Positions 25,519-40,977 of a stretch of DNA of 64,000 bases are shown piece after piece. Under the pieces are notes generated by a model that saw only the letters and a program-made list of their open reading frames with translations, made no database searches and had not been told where the DNA came from. Every line of letters begins with the position of its first letter. Positions within the stretch are counted from its first letter, which is position 1. The DNA lies in assembly GCA_947650365.1 (NCBI GenBank), contig OX393551.1, forward strand, positions 61,187,173 to 61,251,172. Reading direction: 5' to 3'. The stretch is from Chamaelirium japonicum. Lineage: Eukaryota; Streptophyta; Magnoliopsida; Liliales; Melanthiaceae. Made by a program: the position numbers and the translations under genes.

Positions 25519-27221
25519 TACGAATGAATTAGAATGGACACATATGAATGAATTAGAATGGATCGTATGAATGAATTAGAATGGATCGTACGAATGAATT
25601 AGAATGGATCGTACGTATGAATTAGAATGGATACATTCATTGGAATGAATTAGAATGGATCGTATGAAAGAATTAGAATGGATCGTACGAATGAAATAAA
25701 ATGGATCGTACAAAGGAATTAGAAAGGATCGTACGAAGGAATTAGAATGGATCGTACGAAAGAATTAGAATGGATACATTCGTGCAAAAGAATTAGAATG
25801 GATTTTATGAATGAATTAGAATGGATCGTGCGAATGAATTAGAATGGATCGTACGAATGAATTAGAATAGATTGTGCGAATGAATTAGAATGGATCGTAC
25901 GAATGAATTAGAATGGATACATTCATGCGAATGAATTAGAATGGATCGTATGAATGAATTAGAATGGATCGTATGAATGAATTCGAATGGATCGTACGAA
26001 TGAATTAGAATGGATACATTCGTGCGAATGAATTAGAATGGATCTTATGAAGGAATTAGGGTGGATCGTACGAATGAATTAGAATAGATACATTCGTGCG
26101 AAAGAATTAGAATAGATTGTGCGAATGAATTAGAATGGATCGTGCGAATGAATTAGAATGGATCATATGAAGGAATTAGGGTGGATCGTACGAATGAATT
26201 AGAATGGATACATTCGTACGAAAGAATTAGAATGGATTGTACGAATGAATTACAATGGATCGTGCGAATGAATTAGAATGGATCGTACGATTGAATTAGA
26301 ATGGATCATACGAATGAATTAGAATGGATACATTCGTGCGAATGAATTAGAATGGATCGTATGAATGAAATAGAATAGATTGTGCGAATGAATTAGAATG
26401 GATACATTCGTGCGAAAGAATTAGAATAGGTTGTATGAATGAATTAGAATGGATCGTATGAATGAATTAGAATGGATCATGCGAATGAATTAGAATGGAT
26501 CGTACAAATGAATTAGAATGGATCGTATGAATAATTTAGAATGGATCGTGCGAATGAATTAGAATGGATGGTATGAATGAATTCGAATTAGAATGAATTA
26601 GAATGGATCATATGAATGAGTAAGAATGAATCATACGAATGAATTAAAATGAATCATACGAATGAATTAGAATGGATCGTACGAATGAGTAAGAATCGAT
26701 ATACGAATGAAATAGAATGGATCGTACGAATGAATTAGAATGGATCGTGCGAATGAATTATATTGGATCATGCGAATGAATTAGAATGGATTGTATTAAT
26801 GAATTAGAATGGATACATTTGTGTGAATGAATTAGAATGGATCATACGAATGAATTAGAATGGATCGTGCGAATGAATTAGAATGGATCGTACGAATGAG
26901 TAAGAATGGATCGTACGTATGAATTAGAATGGATACATTTATGGGAATGAATTAGAATGGATCATACGAATGAATTAGAATGGATCGTACGAAGGAATTA
27001 GAATGGATCGTACGAAGGAATTAGAATTGATCGTACGAATGAATTAGAATGGATACATTTGTCCAAAAGAATTAGAATGGATTGTATGAATGAATTAGAA
27101 TGGATCGTACAAATGAATTAGAATTGATCGTGCGAATGAATTAGAATGGATCGTACGAATGAATTAGAATAGATTGTACGAATGAATTAGAATGGATCGT
27201 ACGAATGAATTAGAATATATA

Positions 27222-30106
27222 CATTCTATTTCATTCGTACGATCCATTCTTACTCATTCGTATGATCCATTCTAATTCATTCGCAGGAATGTATCCATTC
27301 TAATTCATTCGTACGATCCATTCTAATTCATTCGCATGATCCATTCTAATTCATTCATACGAATCATTCTAATTCATTCGTACGATCCATTCTAATTCAT
27401 TCGCACAATCTATTCTAATTCAATAGTACGATCCATTCTAATTCATTAGCACGATCCATTCTAATTCATTCGTATGATCCATTCTATTTCATTCGTACGA
27501 TCCATTCTTACTCATTCGTACGACCCGTTCTAATTTATTCGCACGAACGTATCCATTCTAATTCATTCATACGATCCATTCTAATTCATTCGCACGATCC
27601 ATTATAATTCATTCATACGATCCATTCTAATTCATTCATACGATCCATTCTAATTCATTCGCACGAATGTATCCATTCTAATTCATTCGTACGATCCATT
27701 CTAATTCATTCGCACAATCTATTCTAATTCATTCGTACGATCCATTCTAATTCATTCGCACGATCCATTCTAATTCATTTGCACGATCCATTCTAATTCA
27801 TTCATACAATCCATTCTAATTCTTTTGCACGAATATATCCATTCTAATTCATTCGTACGATCCATTCTAATTCCTTCGTAGGATCCATTCTAATTCCTTC
27901 GTACGATCCATTCTATTTTCTTCGTACGATCCATTCTATTTCATTCATATGATCCATTCTAATTCCTTCGTACTACGATCCATTCTAATTCATTAATACG
28001 ATCCATTCTAATTCATTAGCACGATCCATTCTAATTCATTCGTACGATCCATTCTAATTCATTAGCACGATCCATTCTAATTCATTTGTACGATCCATTC
28101 TATTTTATTCGTACGATCCATTCTTACTCATTCGTACGATCTATTCTAATTCATTCGCACGAATGTATCTATTCTAATTCATTCGTACGATCCATTCTAA
28201 TTCATTCGCACGATCCATTCTAATTCATTCATACGATCCATTCTTATTCATTCGTACGATCCATTCTAATTCATTCGTACGATCCATTCTAATTCACTCA
28301 TACGATCCATTCTAATTCATTCGTACGATCCATTCTAATTTACTCACAATCTATTCTAATTCATTCGTACGATCCATTCTAATTCATTAGCATGATCCAT
28401 TCTAATTCATTCGTACGATCCATTCTATTTTATTCATATGATCCATTCTTACTCATTCGTACGATCCATTCTAATTTATTCGCACGATCAATTCTAATTC
28501 ATTCATACGATCCATTCTATTTTATTCTTACGATCCATTCTTACTCATTCGTACGATCCATTCTAATTCGTTCACACGATCCATTATAATTTATTCGTAT
28601 GATCAATTCTAATTCATTCTAATTCATTCACGTGATCCATTCTAATTCATTCATACGATCCAATCTAATTCATTCATACGATCCATTCTAATTCATTCGC
28701 ACAATCTATTCTAATTCATTTGTACGATCCATTCTAATTCATTCGCACGATCCATTCTAATTCATTCATATAATCCATTCAAATTCTTTTGCACGAATGT
28801 ATCTATTCAAATTCATTCATACGATCCATTCTAATTCCTTCGTACGATCCATTCTAATTCCTTCGTACGGTCCATTCTAATTCATTCGCACAATCCATTC
28901 TAATTCATTCATACAATCCATTCTCATTCTTTTGCACGAATGTATTCATTCTAATTCATTCGTACGATCCATTCTAATTCCTTCGTACGATCCATTCTAA
29001 TTCCTTCGTACGATCCATTCTATTTCATTCGTATGATCCATTTTAATTCCTTCGTATGATCCATTCTAATTCATACGATCCATTCAATTTCATTCATACG
29101 ATCCAGTCTAATTCATTCTAACGATCCATTCTCATTCATTCACACGAGCCATTCTAATACATTCGTAGGATCCATTCTAATTCATTCGAACGATCCATTC
29201 GAATTCATTCATACGATCCATTCTAATTCATTCATACGATCCATTCTAATTCATTCGCACGAATGTATCCATTCAAATTCATTCGTACGATCCATTCTAT
29301 TTCATTCGCATAATCTATTCTAATTCATTCTTACGATCCATTCTAATTTATTCGCACGATTCATTCTAATTTATTTGCACGATCCATTCTAATTCATTCA
29401 TACAATCCATTCTATTACTTTTGCACGAATGTATCCATTCTAATTCCTTCGTACGATCCATTCTAATTCCTTCGTACGATCCATTCTATTTCATTCGTAT
29501 GATCCATTCTAATTCCTTCGTACGATCCATTCTAATTTATTCCCATGAATGTATCCATTCTAATTCATACGTACGATCCATTATAATTCATTCATACGAT
29601 CCAATCTAATTTATTCATACGATCCATTCTAATTCATTCGTACGAATGTATCCATTCTAATTCATTCGGATGATCTATTCTAATTCATTCGCACAATCTA
29701 TTCTAATTCATTCGTACGATCCATTCTAATTCATTAGCACGATCAATTCTAATTCATTCATACGATCCATTCTATTTCATTCGTACGATCCATTCTTACT
29801 CATTCGTACGATCCATTCTAATTCATTCGCACGAATGTATGCATTCTAATTCATTCGTACGATCCATTCTAAGTCATTCGAACGATCCATTCTAATTCAT
29901 TCATACGATCCAATCTAATTCATTCATAAGATCCATTCCAATTCATTCGCACGAATGTATCCATTCTAATTCATTCGTATGATCCATTCTAATTCATTTG
30001 CATAATCTATTCTAATTCATTCGTACGATCCATTCTAATTCATTAGCACGATCATTCTAATTCATTCGTACGATCCATTCTATTTCATTCGTACAATCCA
30101 TTCTTA
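27222..30106 (+). repeat. Satellite, plus-orientation stretch 11
   Basis: Plus-strand units, including several repeats of A-like blocks between 27220 and 28400 and an exact 189-bp block A at 29644-29832. An F/G boundary lies near 29547. It ends CCATTCTTAATGGATCG, where CCATT and AATGG face each other. Confidence 0.93.
29644..29832 (+). repeat. Higher-order block A (189 bp)
   Basis: One 28-bp unit and seven 23-bp units. The ordered markers are a unit starting AATCTATTC, a unit ending CATTAGCAC, one with TATTTC, one with TTACTC, and a last unit ending CGCAC. The same order reads as GTGCTAATG, GAAATAG and GAGTAAG in minus-strand stretches. Elsewhere block A gains one or more units: 48730-48941 is 212 bp, that is 189 plus one unit. 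Confidence 0.9.
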
Positions 30107-33100
30107 ATGGATCGTACGAATGAATTAGAAAGGATACATTCGTGCGAAAGAATTAGAATGGATCGTACGAATGAGAGAATGGATCGTACGAATGAAATAG
30201 AATGGTTCGTACGAATGAATTAAAATGGATCGTGCTAATGAATTAGAATAGATCGTAAGAATGAATTAGAATAGATTGTGCGAATGAATTCGAATGGATC
30301 ATACGAATGAATTAGAATGGATATATTCGTGCGAAGGAATTAGAATGTATCGTACGAATGGATCGTACGAAGGAATTAGAATGAATTAGAATGGATACAT
30401 TCGTGCGAATGAATTAGAATGGATCGTATGAATGAATTAGATTGGATCGTATGAATGAATTAGAATGGATCGTACGTATGAATTAGAATGGATACATTCA
30501 TGGAAATGAATTAGAATGGATCGAACGAAGGAATTAGAATGGATCATACGAAGGAATTAGAATGGATCGTATGATGGAATTAGAATGGATCGTACGAATA
30601 AATTAGAATGGATACATTTGTGCAAAAGAATTAGAATGGATTGTATGAATGAATTAGAATCGATCATACAAATGAATTAGAATAGATCGTGCGAACAAAT
30701 TAGAATGGATCGTACGAATGAATTAGAATAGATTGTGAGAATGAATTAGAATGGATCGTACGAATGAATAAGAATGGATACATTCGTGCGAATGAATTAG
30801 AATGGATCGTATGAATGAATTAGAATGGATCGTATGAATGAATTCGAATGGATCGTATGAATGAATTAGAATGGATACATTCGTGCGAATGAATTAGAAT
30901 GGATCATACGAAAAAATTAGGGTGGATTGTATGAATGAATTAGAATGGATACATTCGTGCGAAAGAATTAGAATGGATTGTATGAATGAATTAGAATGGA
31001 TCGTATGAATGAATTAGAATGGATCGTGCGAATGAATTAGAATGGATCGTACGAATGAATTAGAATGCATACATTCGTGTGAATGAATTAGAATGGATCG
31101 TACGAATGAGTAAGAATGGATCGTACGATTGAAATAGAATGGATCGTACGAATGAATTAGAATGGATCGTGCTAATGAATTAGAATGGATCGTACGAATG
31201 AATTTGAATAGATTGTGCGAATGAATTTGAATGGATCGTACGAATGAATTAGAATGGATATATTCATGTGAATGAATTAGAATGGATCGTATGAATGAAT
31301 TAGAATGGATCGTATGAATGAATTAGAATGGATCGTGTGAATGAATTAGAATGGATCGTACGAATGAATTAGAATGGATCGTATGAATGAATTAGAATAG
31401 ATCATACGAATGAATTAGAATGGGTCGTACGAATGAATTAGAAAGGATACATTCGTGCAAATGAATTAGAATGGATCGTACGAATGAGTAAGAATGGATC
31501 GTACGAATGAAATAGAAAGGATCGTACAAAAGAATTAGAATGGATCGTGCTAATGAATTAGAATGGATCGTACGAATGAATTAGAATAGATTGTGCGAAT
31601 GAATTAGAATGGATAGTACGAATGAATTCGAATGTATACATTCGTGCGAATGAATTAGAATGGATCTTATGAATCAAATTAGATTGGATCGTATGAATGA
31701 ATTAGAATGGATCGTACGTAAGAATTAGAATGGATACATTCATGGGAATGAATTAGAATGGATCGTACGAAGGAATTAGAATGGATCATACGAATGAAAT
31801 AGAATGGATCGTACGAAGTAATTAGAATGGATCGTACGAAGGAATTATAATGGATCATACGAATGAATTAGAATGGATCGTACGAATGAAATAGAATGGA
31901 TACATTTGTGCAAAAGAATTAGAATGGATTGTATGAATGAATTAGAATGGAACGTGCAAATGAATTAGAATGGATCGTGCGAATCAATTAGAATGGATCG
32001 TACGAATGAATTAGAATAGATTGTGCGAATGAATTAGAATGGATCGTACGAATGAATTAGAATGGATACATTCGTGCGAATGAATTAGAATGGATCGTAT
32101 GAATGAATTCGAATGGATCGTATGAATGAATTCAAATGGATCGTACGAATGAATTAGAATGGATACATTCGTTCGAATGAATTAGAATGGATCATACGAA
32201 GGAATTAGGGTGGATCGTACGAATGAATTAGAATGGATACATTCGTGCGAAAGAATTAGAATGGATTGTACGAATGAATTAGAATGAATCATATGAATGA
32301 ATTATAATGGATCGTGCAAATGAATTAGAATGGATCGTACGAATGAATTAGAATGGATCGTATGAATGAATTAGAATAGATCGTGCAAATGAATTAGAAT
32401 GGATCATACGAATGAATTAGAATGAATACATTCGTGCGAATGAATTAGAATGGATCGTACGAATGAGTAAGAATGGATCGTACGAATGAAATAGAATGGA
32501 TCGTACGAATAAATTAGAATGGATCGTGCTAACGAATTAGAATGGATCATACGAATGAATTAGAATAGATTGTGCGAATGAATTAGAATGGATCGTACGA
32601 ATGAATTAGAATGGATCGTATGAATGAATTAGAATGGAACGTGCGAATGAATTAGAATGGATCGTACGAATGAATTAGAATGGATACATTCGTGCGAATG
32701 AATTAGAATGGATCGTATGAATGAGTAAGAATGGATCGTACGAATGAAATAGAATGGATCATACGAATGAATTAGAATGGATCGTGCTAATGAATTAGAA
32801 TGGATCGTACGAATGAATTAGAAAAGATAGTGCGAATAAATTAGAATGGATCGTACGAATGAATTAGAATGGATACATTCGTGCGAATGAATTAGAATGG
32901 ATCGTATGAATAAATTAGATTGGATCGCATGAATGAATTAGATTGGATCGTACGTATAAATTAGAATGGATACATTCATGGGAATGAATTAGAATGGATC
33001 GTACGAAGGAATTAGAATGGATCATACGAATGAAATAGAATGGATCGTACGAAGGAATTAGAATGGATCGTACGAAGGAATTAGAATGGATCGTGCGAAT

Positions 33101-36100
33101 GAATTAGAATGGATACATTCGTGCAAAAGAATTAGAATGGATTGTATGAATGAATTAGAATGGATCATGCAAATGAATTAGAATGGATCGTGCGAATGAA
33201 TTAGAATGGATCGTATGAATGAATTAGAATAGATTGTGCGAATGAATTTGAATGGATCATACGAATGAATTAGAATGGATACATTCGTGCGAATGAATTA
33301 GAATAGATCGTATGAATGAATTAGAATAGATCGTATGAATGAATTCGAATGGATCGTACGAATGAATTATAATGGATACATTCGTGCGAATGAATTAGAA
33401 TGGATCATACGAAGGAATTAGGGTGGATCGTACGAATGAATTAGAATGGATACATTCGGGTAAAAGAATTGTAATGGATTGTATGAATGAATTAGAATGG
33501 ATCGTATGAATGAATTAGAATAGATCATGCGAATGAATTAGAATGGATCGTACGAATGAATTAGAATTGATCGTGTGAATGAATTAGAATGGATCGTGCG
33601 AATGAATTAGAATGGATCGTACGAATGAATTAGAATGGATACATTCGTGCGAATGAATTAGAATGGATCGTACGAATGAGTAAGAATGGATCGTAAGAAT
33701 AAAATAGAATGGATCGTACGAATAAATTAGAATGGATCGTGCTAATGAATTAGAATGGATCGTACGAATGAATTAGAATAGATTGTGCGAATGAATTAGA
33801 ATGGATCGTACGAATGAATTAGAATGGATCGTATGAATAAATTAGAATGGATCGTGCAAATGAATTAGAATGGATCGTACGAATGAATTAGAATGGATAC
33901 ATTCGTGCGAATGAATTAGAATGGATCGTACGAATGAGTAAGAAAGGATCGTACGAATAAAATAGAATGGATCGTACGAATGAATTAGAATGGATCGTGC
34001 TAATGAATTAGAATTGATCGTACGAATGAATTAGAATAGATTGTGCGAATGTATTAGAATGGATCGTACGAATGAATTAGAATGGATACATTCGTGCGAA
34101 TGAATTAGAATGGATCGTATGAATGAATTAGAATGGATCGTATGAATGAATTAGAATAGATCGTGCGAATGAATTAGAATGGATCGTACGAATGAATTAG
34201 AATGGATCGTATGAATGAATTGAATGGATCGTGCGAATGAATTAGAATGGAACGTACGAATGAATTAGAATGGATACATTCATGCGAATGAATTAGAATG
34301 GATCGTACGAATGAGTAAGAATGGATCGTATGAATGAAATAGAATGGATCGTACGAATGAATTAGAATGGATCGTGGTAATGAATTAGAATGGACCGTAC
34401 GAATGAATTAGAATAGATTGTGCGAATGAATTAGAATGGATCGTACGAATGAATTAGAATGGATAAATTCATGCGAATGAATTAGAATAGATCGTATGAA
34501 TGAATTAGATTGGATCGTATGAATGAATTAGAATGGATCGTACGTATGAATTAGAATGGATACATTCATGGGAATGAATTAGAATGGATCGTACGAAGAA
34601 ATTAGAATGGATCGTACGAAGGAATTAGAATGGATCGTACGAAGGAATTAGAATGGATCGTACGAATGAATTAGAATGGATACATTCGTGCAAAAGAATT
34701 AGAATGGATTGTATGAATGAATTAGAATGGATCGTACAAATGAATTAGAATGGATCGTGCGAATAAATTAGAATGGATCGTACGAATGAATTAGAATCGA
34801 TTGTGCGAATGAATTAGAATGGATCGTACGAATGAATTAGAATGAGTACATTCGTGCGAATGAATTAGAATGGATCGTATAAATAAATTAGAATGAATCG
34901 TATGAATGAATTCGAATGGATCGTACGAATGAATTAGAATGGATACATTCGTGCGAATGAATTAGAATGGATCATACGAAGGAATTAGGGTGGATCGTAC
35001 GAATGAATTAGAATGGATACATTCATGCGAAAGAATTAGAATGGATTGTATGAATGAATTAGAATTGATCGTATGAATGAATTAGAATGGATCGTCCGAA
35101 TGAATTAGAATGGATCGTACGAATGAATTAGAGTGGATCGTACGAATGAATTAGAATGGATCGTAGGAATGAATTAGAATGGATACATTTGTGCTAATGA
35201 ATTAGAATGGATCGTACGAATGAGTAAGAATGGATCATACAAATAAATTAGAATGGATCGTACGAATGAATTAGAATGGATCGTATGAATGAATTAGAAT
35301 GGATCGTGCAAATAAATTAGAATGGATCGTATGAATGAATTAATATGGATACATTCGTGCGAATGAATTAGAATGGATCGTACGAATGAGTTAGAATGGA
35401 TCATACCAATGAAATAGAATGGATCATACGAATGAATTAGAATGGATCGTGCTAATGAATTAGAATAGATCGTACGAATGAATTAGAATAGATTGTGCGA
35501 ATGAAATAAAATGGATTGTACGAATGAATTATAATGGATACATTCGTGCGAACAAATTAGAATGGATCGTATGAGTGAATTAGAATGGATCATATGAATG
35601 AATTAGAATGGATCGTGCGAATGAATTAGAATGGATCATACGAATGAATTAGAATGGATCGTGCGAATGAATTAGAATGGATTGAACGAATGAATTAGAA
35701 TGGATACATTCGTGCGAATGAATTAGAATGGATCGTACGAATGAGTAAGAATGGATCGTACGAATGAAATAGAATGGATCGTACGAATGAATTAGATTGG
35801 ATCGTGCTAATGAATTATAATGGATCGTACGAATGAATTAGAATAGATTGTGCGAATGAATTAGAATGGATCGTACGAATGAATTAGAATGCATACATTC
35901 GTGCGAAGGAATTAGAATGTATCGTACGAATGGATCGTACGAAGGAATTAGAATGAATTAGAATGGATACATTCGTGTGAATGAATTAGAATGGATCATA
36001 CGAATGAAATGGAATGGATCGTACGAATGAATTAGAATGGATCGTGCTAATGAATTAGAATGGATCGTACGAATGTATTAGAATAGATTGTGCGAATGAA

Positions 36101-39100
36101 TTAGAATGGATCGTACGAATGAATTAGAAAGGATACATTCATGCGAATGAATTAGAATAGATCATATGAATGAATTAGATTGGATCGTATGAATGAATTA
36201 GAGTGGATCGTACGTATGAGTTAGAATGGATACATTCGTGCAAAAGAATTAGAATGGATTGTATGAATGAATTAGAATGGATCGTACAAATGAATTAGAA
36301 TGGATCATGCGAATGAAATAGAATGGATCATACGAATGAGTAAGAATGAATCGTACGAATGAAATAGAATGGATCGTACGAATAAATTAGAATGGATCGT
36401 GCTAATGAATTAGAATGGATCGTACAAATATATTAGAATAGATTGTGCGAATGAATTAGAATGGATACATTCGTGCGAAAGAATTAGAATAGATCATATG
36501 AATGAATTAGATTGGATCGTATGAATGAATTAGACTGGATCGTACGTATGAATTAGAATGGATCGTACGAAGGAATTAGAATGGATCGTACGAAGGAATT
36601 AGAATGGATCGTACGAATGAATTAGAATGGATTGTATGAATGAATTAGAATGGATCGTACAAATGAATTAGAATGGATCATGCGAATGAATTAGAATGGA
36701 TCGTACGAATGAATTAGAATCGATTGTGCGAATGAATTAGAATCGATCGTACGAATGAATTAGAATGGATACATTGGTGCGAATGAATTAGAATGGATCG
36801 TATGAATGAATTAGAATGGATCGTATGAATGAATTCGAATGGATCGTACGAATGAATTAGAATGGATACATTCGTGTGAATGAATTAGAATGGATCATAC
36901 GAAGGAATTAGGGTGGATCGTACGAATGAATTAGAATGGATACATTCGTGCGAAAGAATTAGAATGGATTGTACGAATGAATTAGAATGGATCGTATGAA
37001 TGAATTAGAATGGATCGTGTGAATGAATTAGAATGGATCGTGCGAATGAATTAGAATGGATCATATGAATGAATTAGAATGGATCGTGCGAATGAATTAG
37101 AATGGATCGTATGAATGAATTAGAATGGATTGTGCGAATGAATTAGAATCGATCGTATAAATGAATTAGAATGGATACATTCGGGCGAATGAATAAGAAT
37201 GGATCGTACGAATGAGGAGGAATGGATTGTACAAATGAAATAGAATGGATCGTACGAATGAATTAGAATGGATCGTGCGAATTAATTAGATTGGATCGTG
37301 CGAATGAATTAGAATGGATCGTACGAATGAATTAGAATGGATACATTCGTTCGAATGAATTATATTTGATCGTATGAATGAATATGAATAGATCGTATGA
37401 ATGAATTCAAATGGATCGTACGAATGAATTAGAATGGATACATTCGTGCGAAAGAATTAGAATGGATTGTATGAATGAATTAGAAAGGATCGTATGAATG
37501 AATTAGAATGGATCGTGCGAATGAATTAGAATGCATCGTACGAATGAATTAGAATGGATCGTATGAATGAATTAGATTGGATCATGCGAATGAATTAGAA
37601 TGGATCGTACGAATAAATTAGAATGGATACATTCGTGCGAATAAATTAGAGTAAATCGTACGAATGAGTGAGAATGGATCGTACGAATGAAATAGAATAG
37701 ATCGTACGAATGAATTAGAATGGATCGTGCTAATGAATTAGAATGGATTATACGAATGAATTAGAATAGATTGTGCGAATGAATTAGAATGGATCGTATA
37801 AATGAATTAGAATGGATACATTCGTTCGAATGAATTAGAATGGATCTTATGAATGAATTAGATTGGATCGTATGAATGAATTAGAATGGATCGTACGTAT
37901 GAATTAAAACGGATACATTCACGGGAATGAATTTGAATGGATCGTACGAAGGAATTAGAATGGATCATACGAATGAAATAGAATGGATCATATGAAAGAA
38001 TTAGAATGAATCGTACGAAGGAATTAGAACGGATCATACAAATGAATTAGAATGGATACATTCATGAAAAAGACTTAGAATGGACTGTATGAACGAATTA
38101 GAATGGATCGTGCAAATGAATTAGAATAGATCGTGCGAATGAATTGGAATGGATCGTACGAATGAATTAGAATGGATACATTTATACGAATGAATTAGAA
38201 TGGATCGTATGAATGAATTAGAATGGATCATATGAATGAATTCGAATAGACCGTATGAATGAATTAGAATTGATACATTCGTGCGAATGAATTAGAATGG
38301 ATCATACGAAGGAATTATGGTGGATCGTACGAATGAATTACAATGGATACATTCGTGCGAAAGAATTAGAATGTATTGTATGAATAAATTAGAATAGATC
38401 GTATGAATAAATTAGAATGGATCATGCGAATGAATTAGAATGGATCGTACGAATGAATTAGAATGGATCGTATGAATGAATTAGAATAGATCGTGCGAAT
38501 GAATTAGAATGGATCGTACGAATGAATTAGAATGGATACATTCGTGCGAATGAATTAGAATGGATCGTACGAATGAGTAAGAATGGATCGTACGAATGAA
38601 ATCGAATGGATCGTACGAATGAATTAGAATGGATCGTGCTAATGAATTAGAATGGATCGTATGAATGAATTAGAATAGATTGTGCGAACGAATTAGAATG
38701 GATTGTACGAATGAATTATAATGGATCGTATGAATGAATTAGAATGGATCGTGTGAATGAATTAGAATGGATCGTACGAATGAATTAGAATGGATCATAC
38801 GAAGGAATTAGGGTCGATTGTACGAATGAATTAGAATTTATACATTCGTGCGAAAGAATTAGAATGAATTGTATGAATGAATTAGAATGGATCGTGTGAA
38901 TGAATTAGAATGGTTCGTATAAATGATTTAGAATGGATCGTGCGAATAAATTAGAATGGATCGTACGAATGAATTAGAATGGATATATTCGTGCGAATGA
39001 ATTAGAATGGATCGTACGAATGAGTAAGAATGGATCGTACGAATGAAATAGAATGAATCGTACGAATGAATTAGAATAGATCGTGCTAATGAATTAGAAT

Positions 39101-40267
39101 GGATCGTACAAATGAATTAGAATTAATTGTGCGAATGAATTAGAATGGATCATACGAATGAATTAGAATGGATCGTATGAATGAATTAGATTGGATCGTA
39201 TGAATGAATTAGAATGGATCATACGTATGAATTAGAATGGATACATTCATGGGAATGAATTAGAATGGATCGTACAAAGGAATTAGAATGGATCATACGA
39301 ATGAAATAGAATGGATCGTACGAAGGAATTAGAACGGATCGTACAAAGGAATTAGAATGGATCGTACGAAAGAATTAGAATGGATCGTACGAATGAATTA
39401 GAATGGATACATTCGTGCAAAAGAATTAGAATGGATTGTATGAATGAATTAGAATGGATCGTGCAAATGAATTAGAATGGATCATACGAATGAATTAGAA
39501 TAGATTGTGCGAATAAATTAGAATGGATCGTACGAATGAATTAAAATAGATACATTCGTGCGAATGAATTAGAATGGATCGTATGAATGAATTAGAATGG
39601 ATCGTATGAATGAATTTGAATGGATCGTACGAATGAATTAGAATGGATACATTCGTGCGAATGAATTAGAATGGATCATACGAAGGAATTAGGGTGGATC
39701 GTACGAATGAATTAGAATGGATACATTCGTGCAAAAGAATTCGAATGGATTGTATGAATTAATTTGAATGGATCGTGCGAATGAATTAGAATGGATCATG
39801 CGAATGAATTAGAATGGATCGTATGAATGAATTAGAATAGATTGTGAGAATGAATTAGAATGGATCATGCTAATGAATTAGAATGGATCGTACGAATGAA
39901 TTAGAATTAGAATGGATCGTACGAATGAGAAAGAATGGATCGTATGAATGAATTAGAATGGATCGTGCTAATGAATTAGAATGGATCGTACGAATGAATT
40001 AGAATAGATTGTGCGAATGAATTAGAATGGATCATAAGAATGAATTAGAATAGATCGTTTGAATGAATTAGAATGGATCGTACAAATGAATTAGAATGGA
40101 TCATACGAAAGAATTAGGATGGATCATACGAAAGAATTAGGATGGATCATACGAATGAATTAGAATGGATCGTACGAATGAATTAGAATAGATTGTGCAA
40201 ATGAATTTGAATGGATCGTACGATTGAATTAGAATGGATACATTCGTGCGAAGGAATTAGAATGGAT
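30107..40267 (-). repeat. Satellite, longest single-orientation stretch (10.2 kb)
   Basis: About 10.2 kb of minus-strand units without a detected switch. Reversed F/G boundaries lie near 30499, 31741, 32977, 34567, 37920 and 39248, with spacings of about 1242, 1236, 1590, 3353 and 1328. Reading 31741-32977 on the minus strand gives G, a partial extra A/B, then A to F in order. That is the 955-bp cycle plus about 280 bp of repeated A and part of B. It ends in the palindrome GAATGGATCCATTC. Confidence 0.94.
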
Positions 40268-40977
40268 CCATTCTTATTCTAATTCATTCGCACAATCTAT
40301 TCTAATTCATTCAAATTCATTAGCACAATCCATTCTAATTCATTCATACGATCCATTCTATTTCATTCGTACGATCCATTCTTACTCATTCGTACGATCT
40401 ATTCTAATTCATTCACACGAAGGTATCCATTCTAATTCATTCGTACGATCCATTCTAATTCATTCGCACGATCCATTCTAATTCATTCATACGATCCATT
40501 CTAATTCATTCGTACGATCCATTCTAATTCATTCGCACGATCCATTCTATTTCATTCATATGATCCATTCTAATTCATTCATACAATCCATTCTAATTCT
40601 TTCGAACGAATGTATCCATTCTAATTCATTCGTACGATCCATCCTAATTCCTTCGTATGATCCATTCTAATTCATTCGCACGAATGTATCCATTCTAATT
40701 CATTCGTACGATCCATTCGAATTCATTAATACGATCCATTCTAATTCATTCATATGATTCATTCTAATTCATTCGCACGAATGTATCCATTCTAATTCAT
40801 TCGTACGATCCATTCTAATTCTTTCGCACAATCTATTCTAATTCATTCGTACGATCCATTCTAATTCATTCGCACGATCCATTCTAATTTATTTACAAGA
40901 TCCTTTGTAATTCATTCATACAATCCATTCTAATTCTTTCGCACGAATGTATCCATTCTAATTCAATCGCACAATCT
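40268..40977 (+). repeat. Satellite, plus-orientation stretch 12
   Basis: Plus-strand units covering A, B, C, D and part of E in the standard order (C-like marker near 40642, reading CCATCCTAATTCC). It ends at ACAATCTAGAATGTATTAG. Confidence 0.92.

Larger units (their letters stand above)
21452..27221 (-). repeat. Satellite, long minus-orientation stretch
   Basis: About 5.8 kb of minus-strand units with reversed F/G boundaries near 24429, 25638 and 26940 (spacing 1209 and 1302). It is interrupted by plus-strand micro-islands at 22713-22746, 24114-24133 and 25485-25518. It also holds repeated odd fusions such as GAATGAATTAGAATGG without a joint. Confidence 0.92.
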
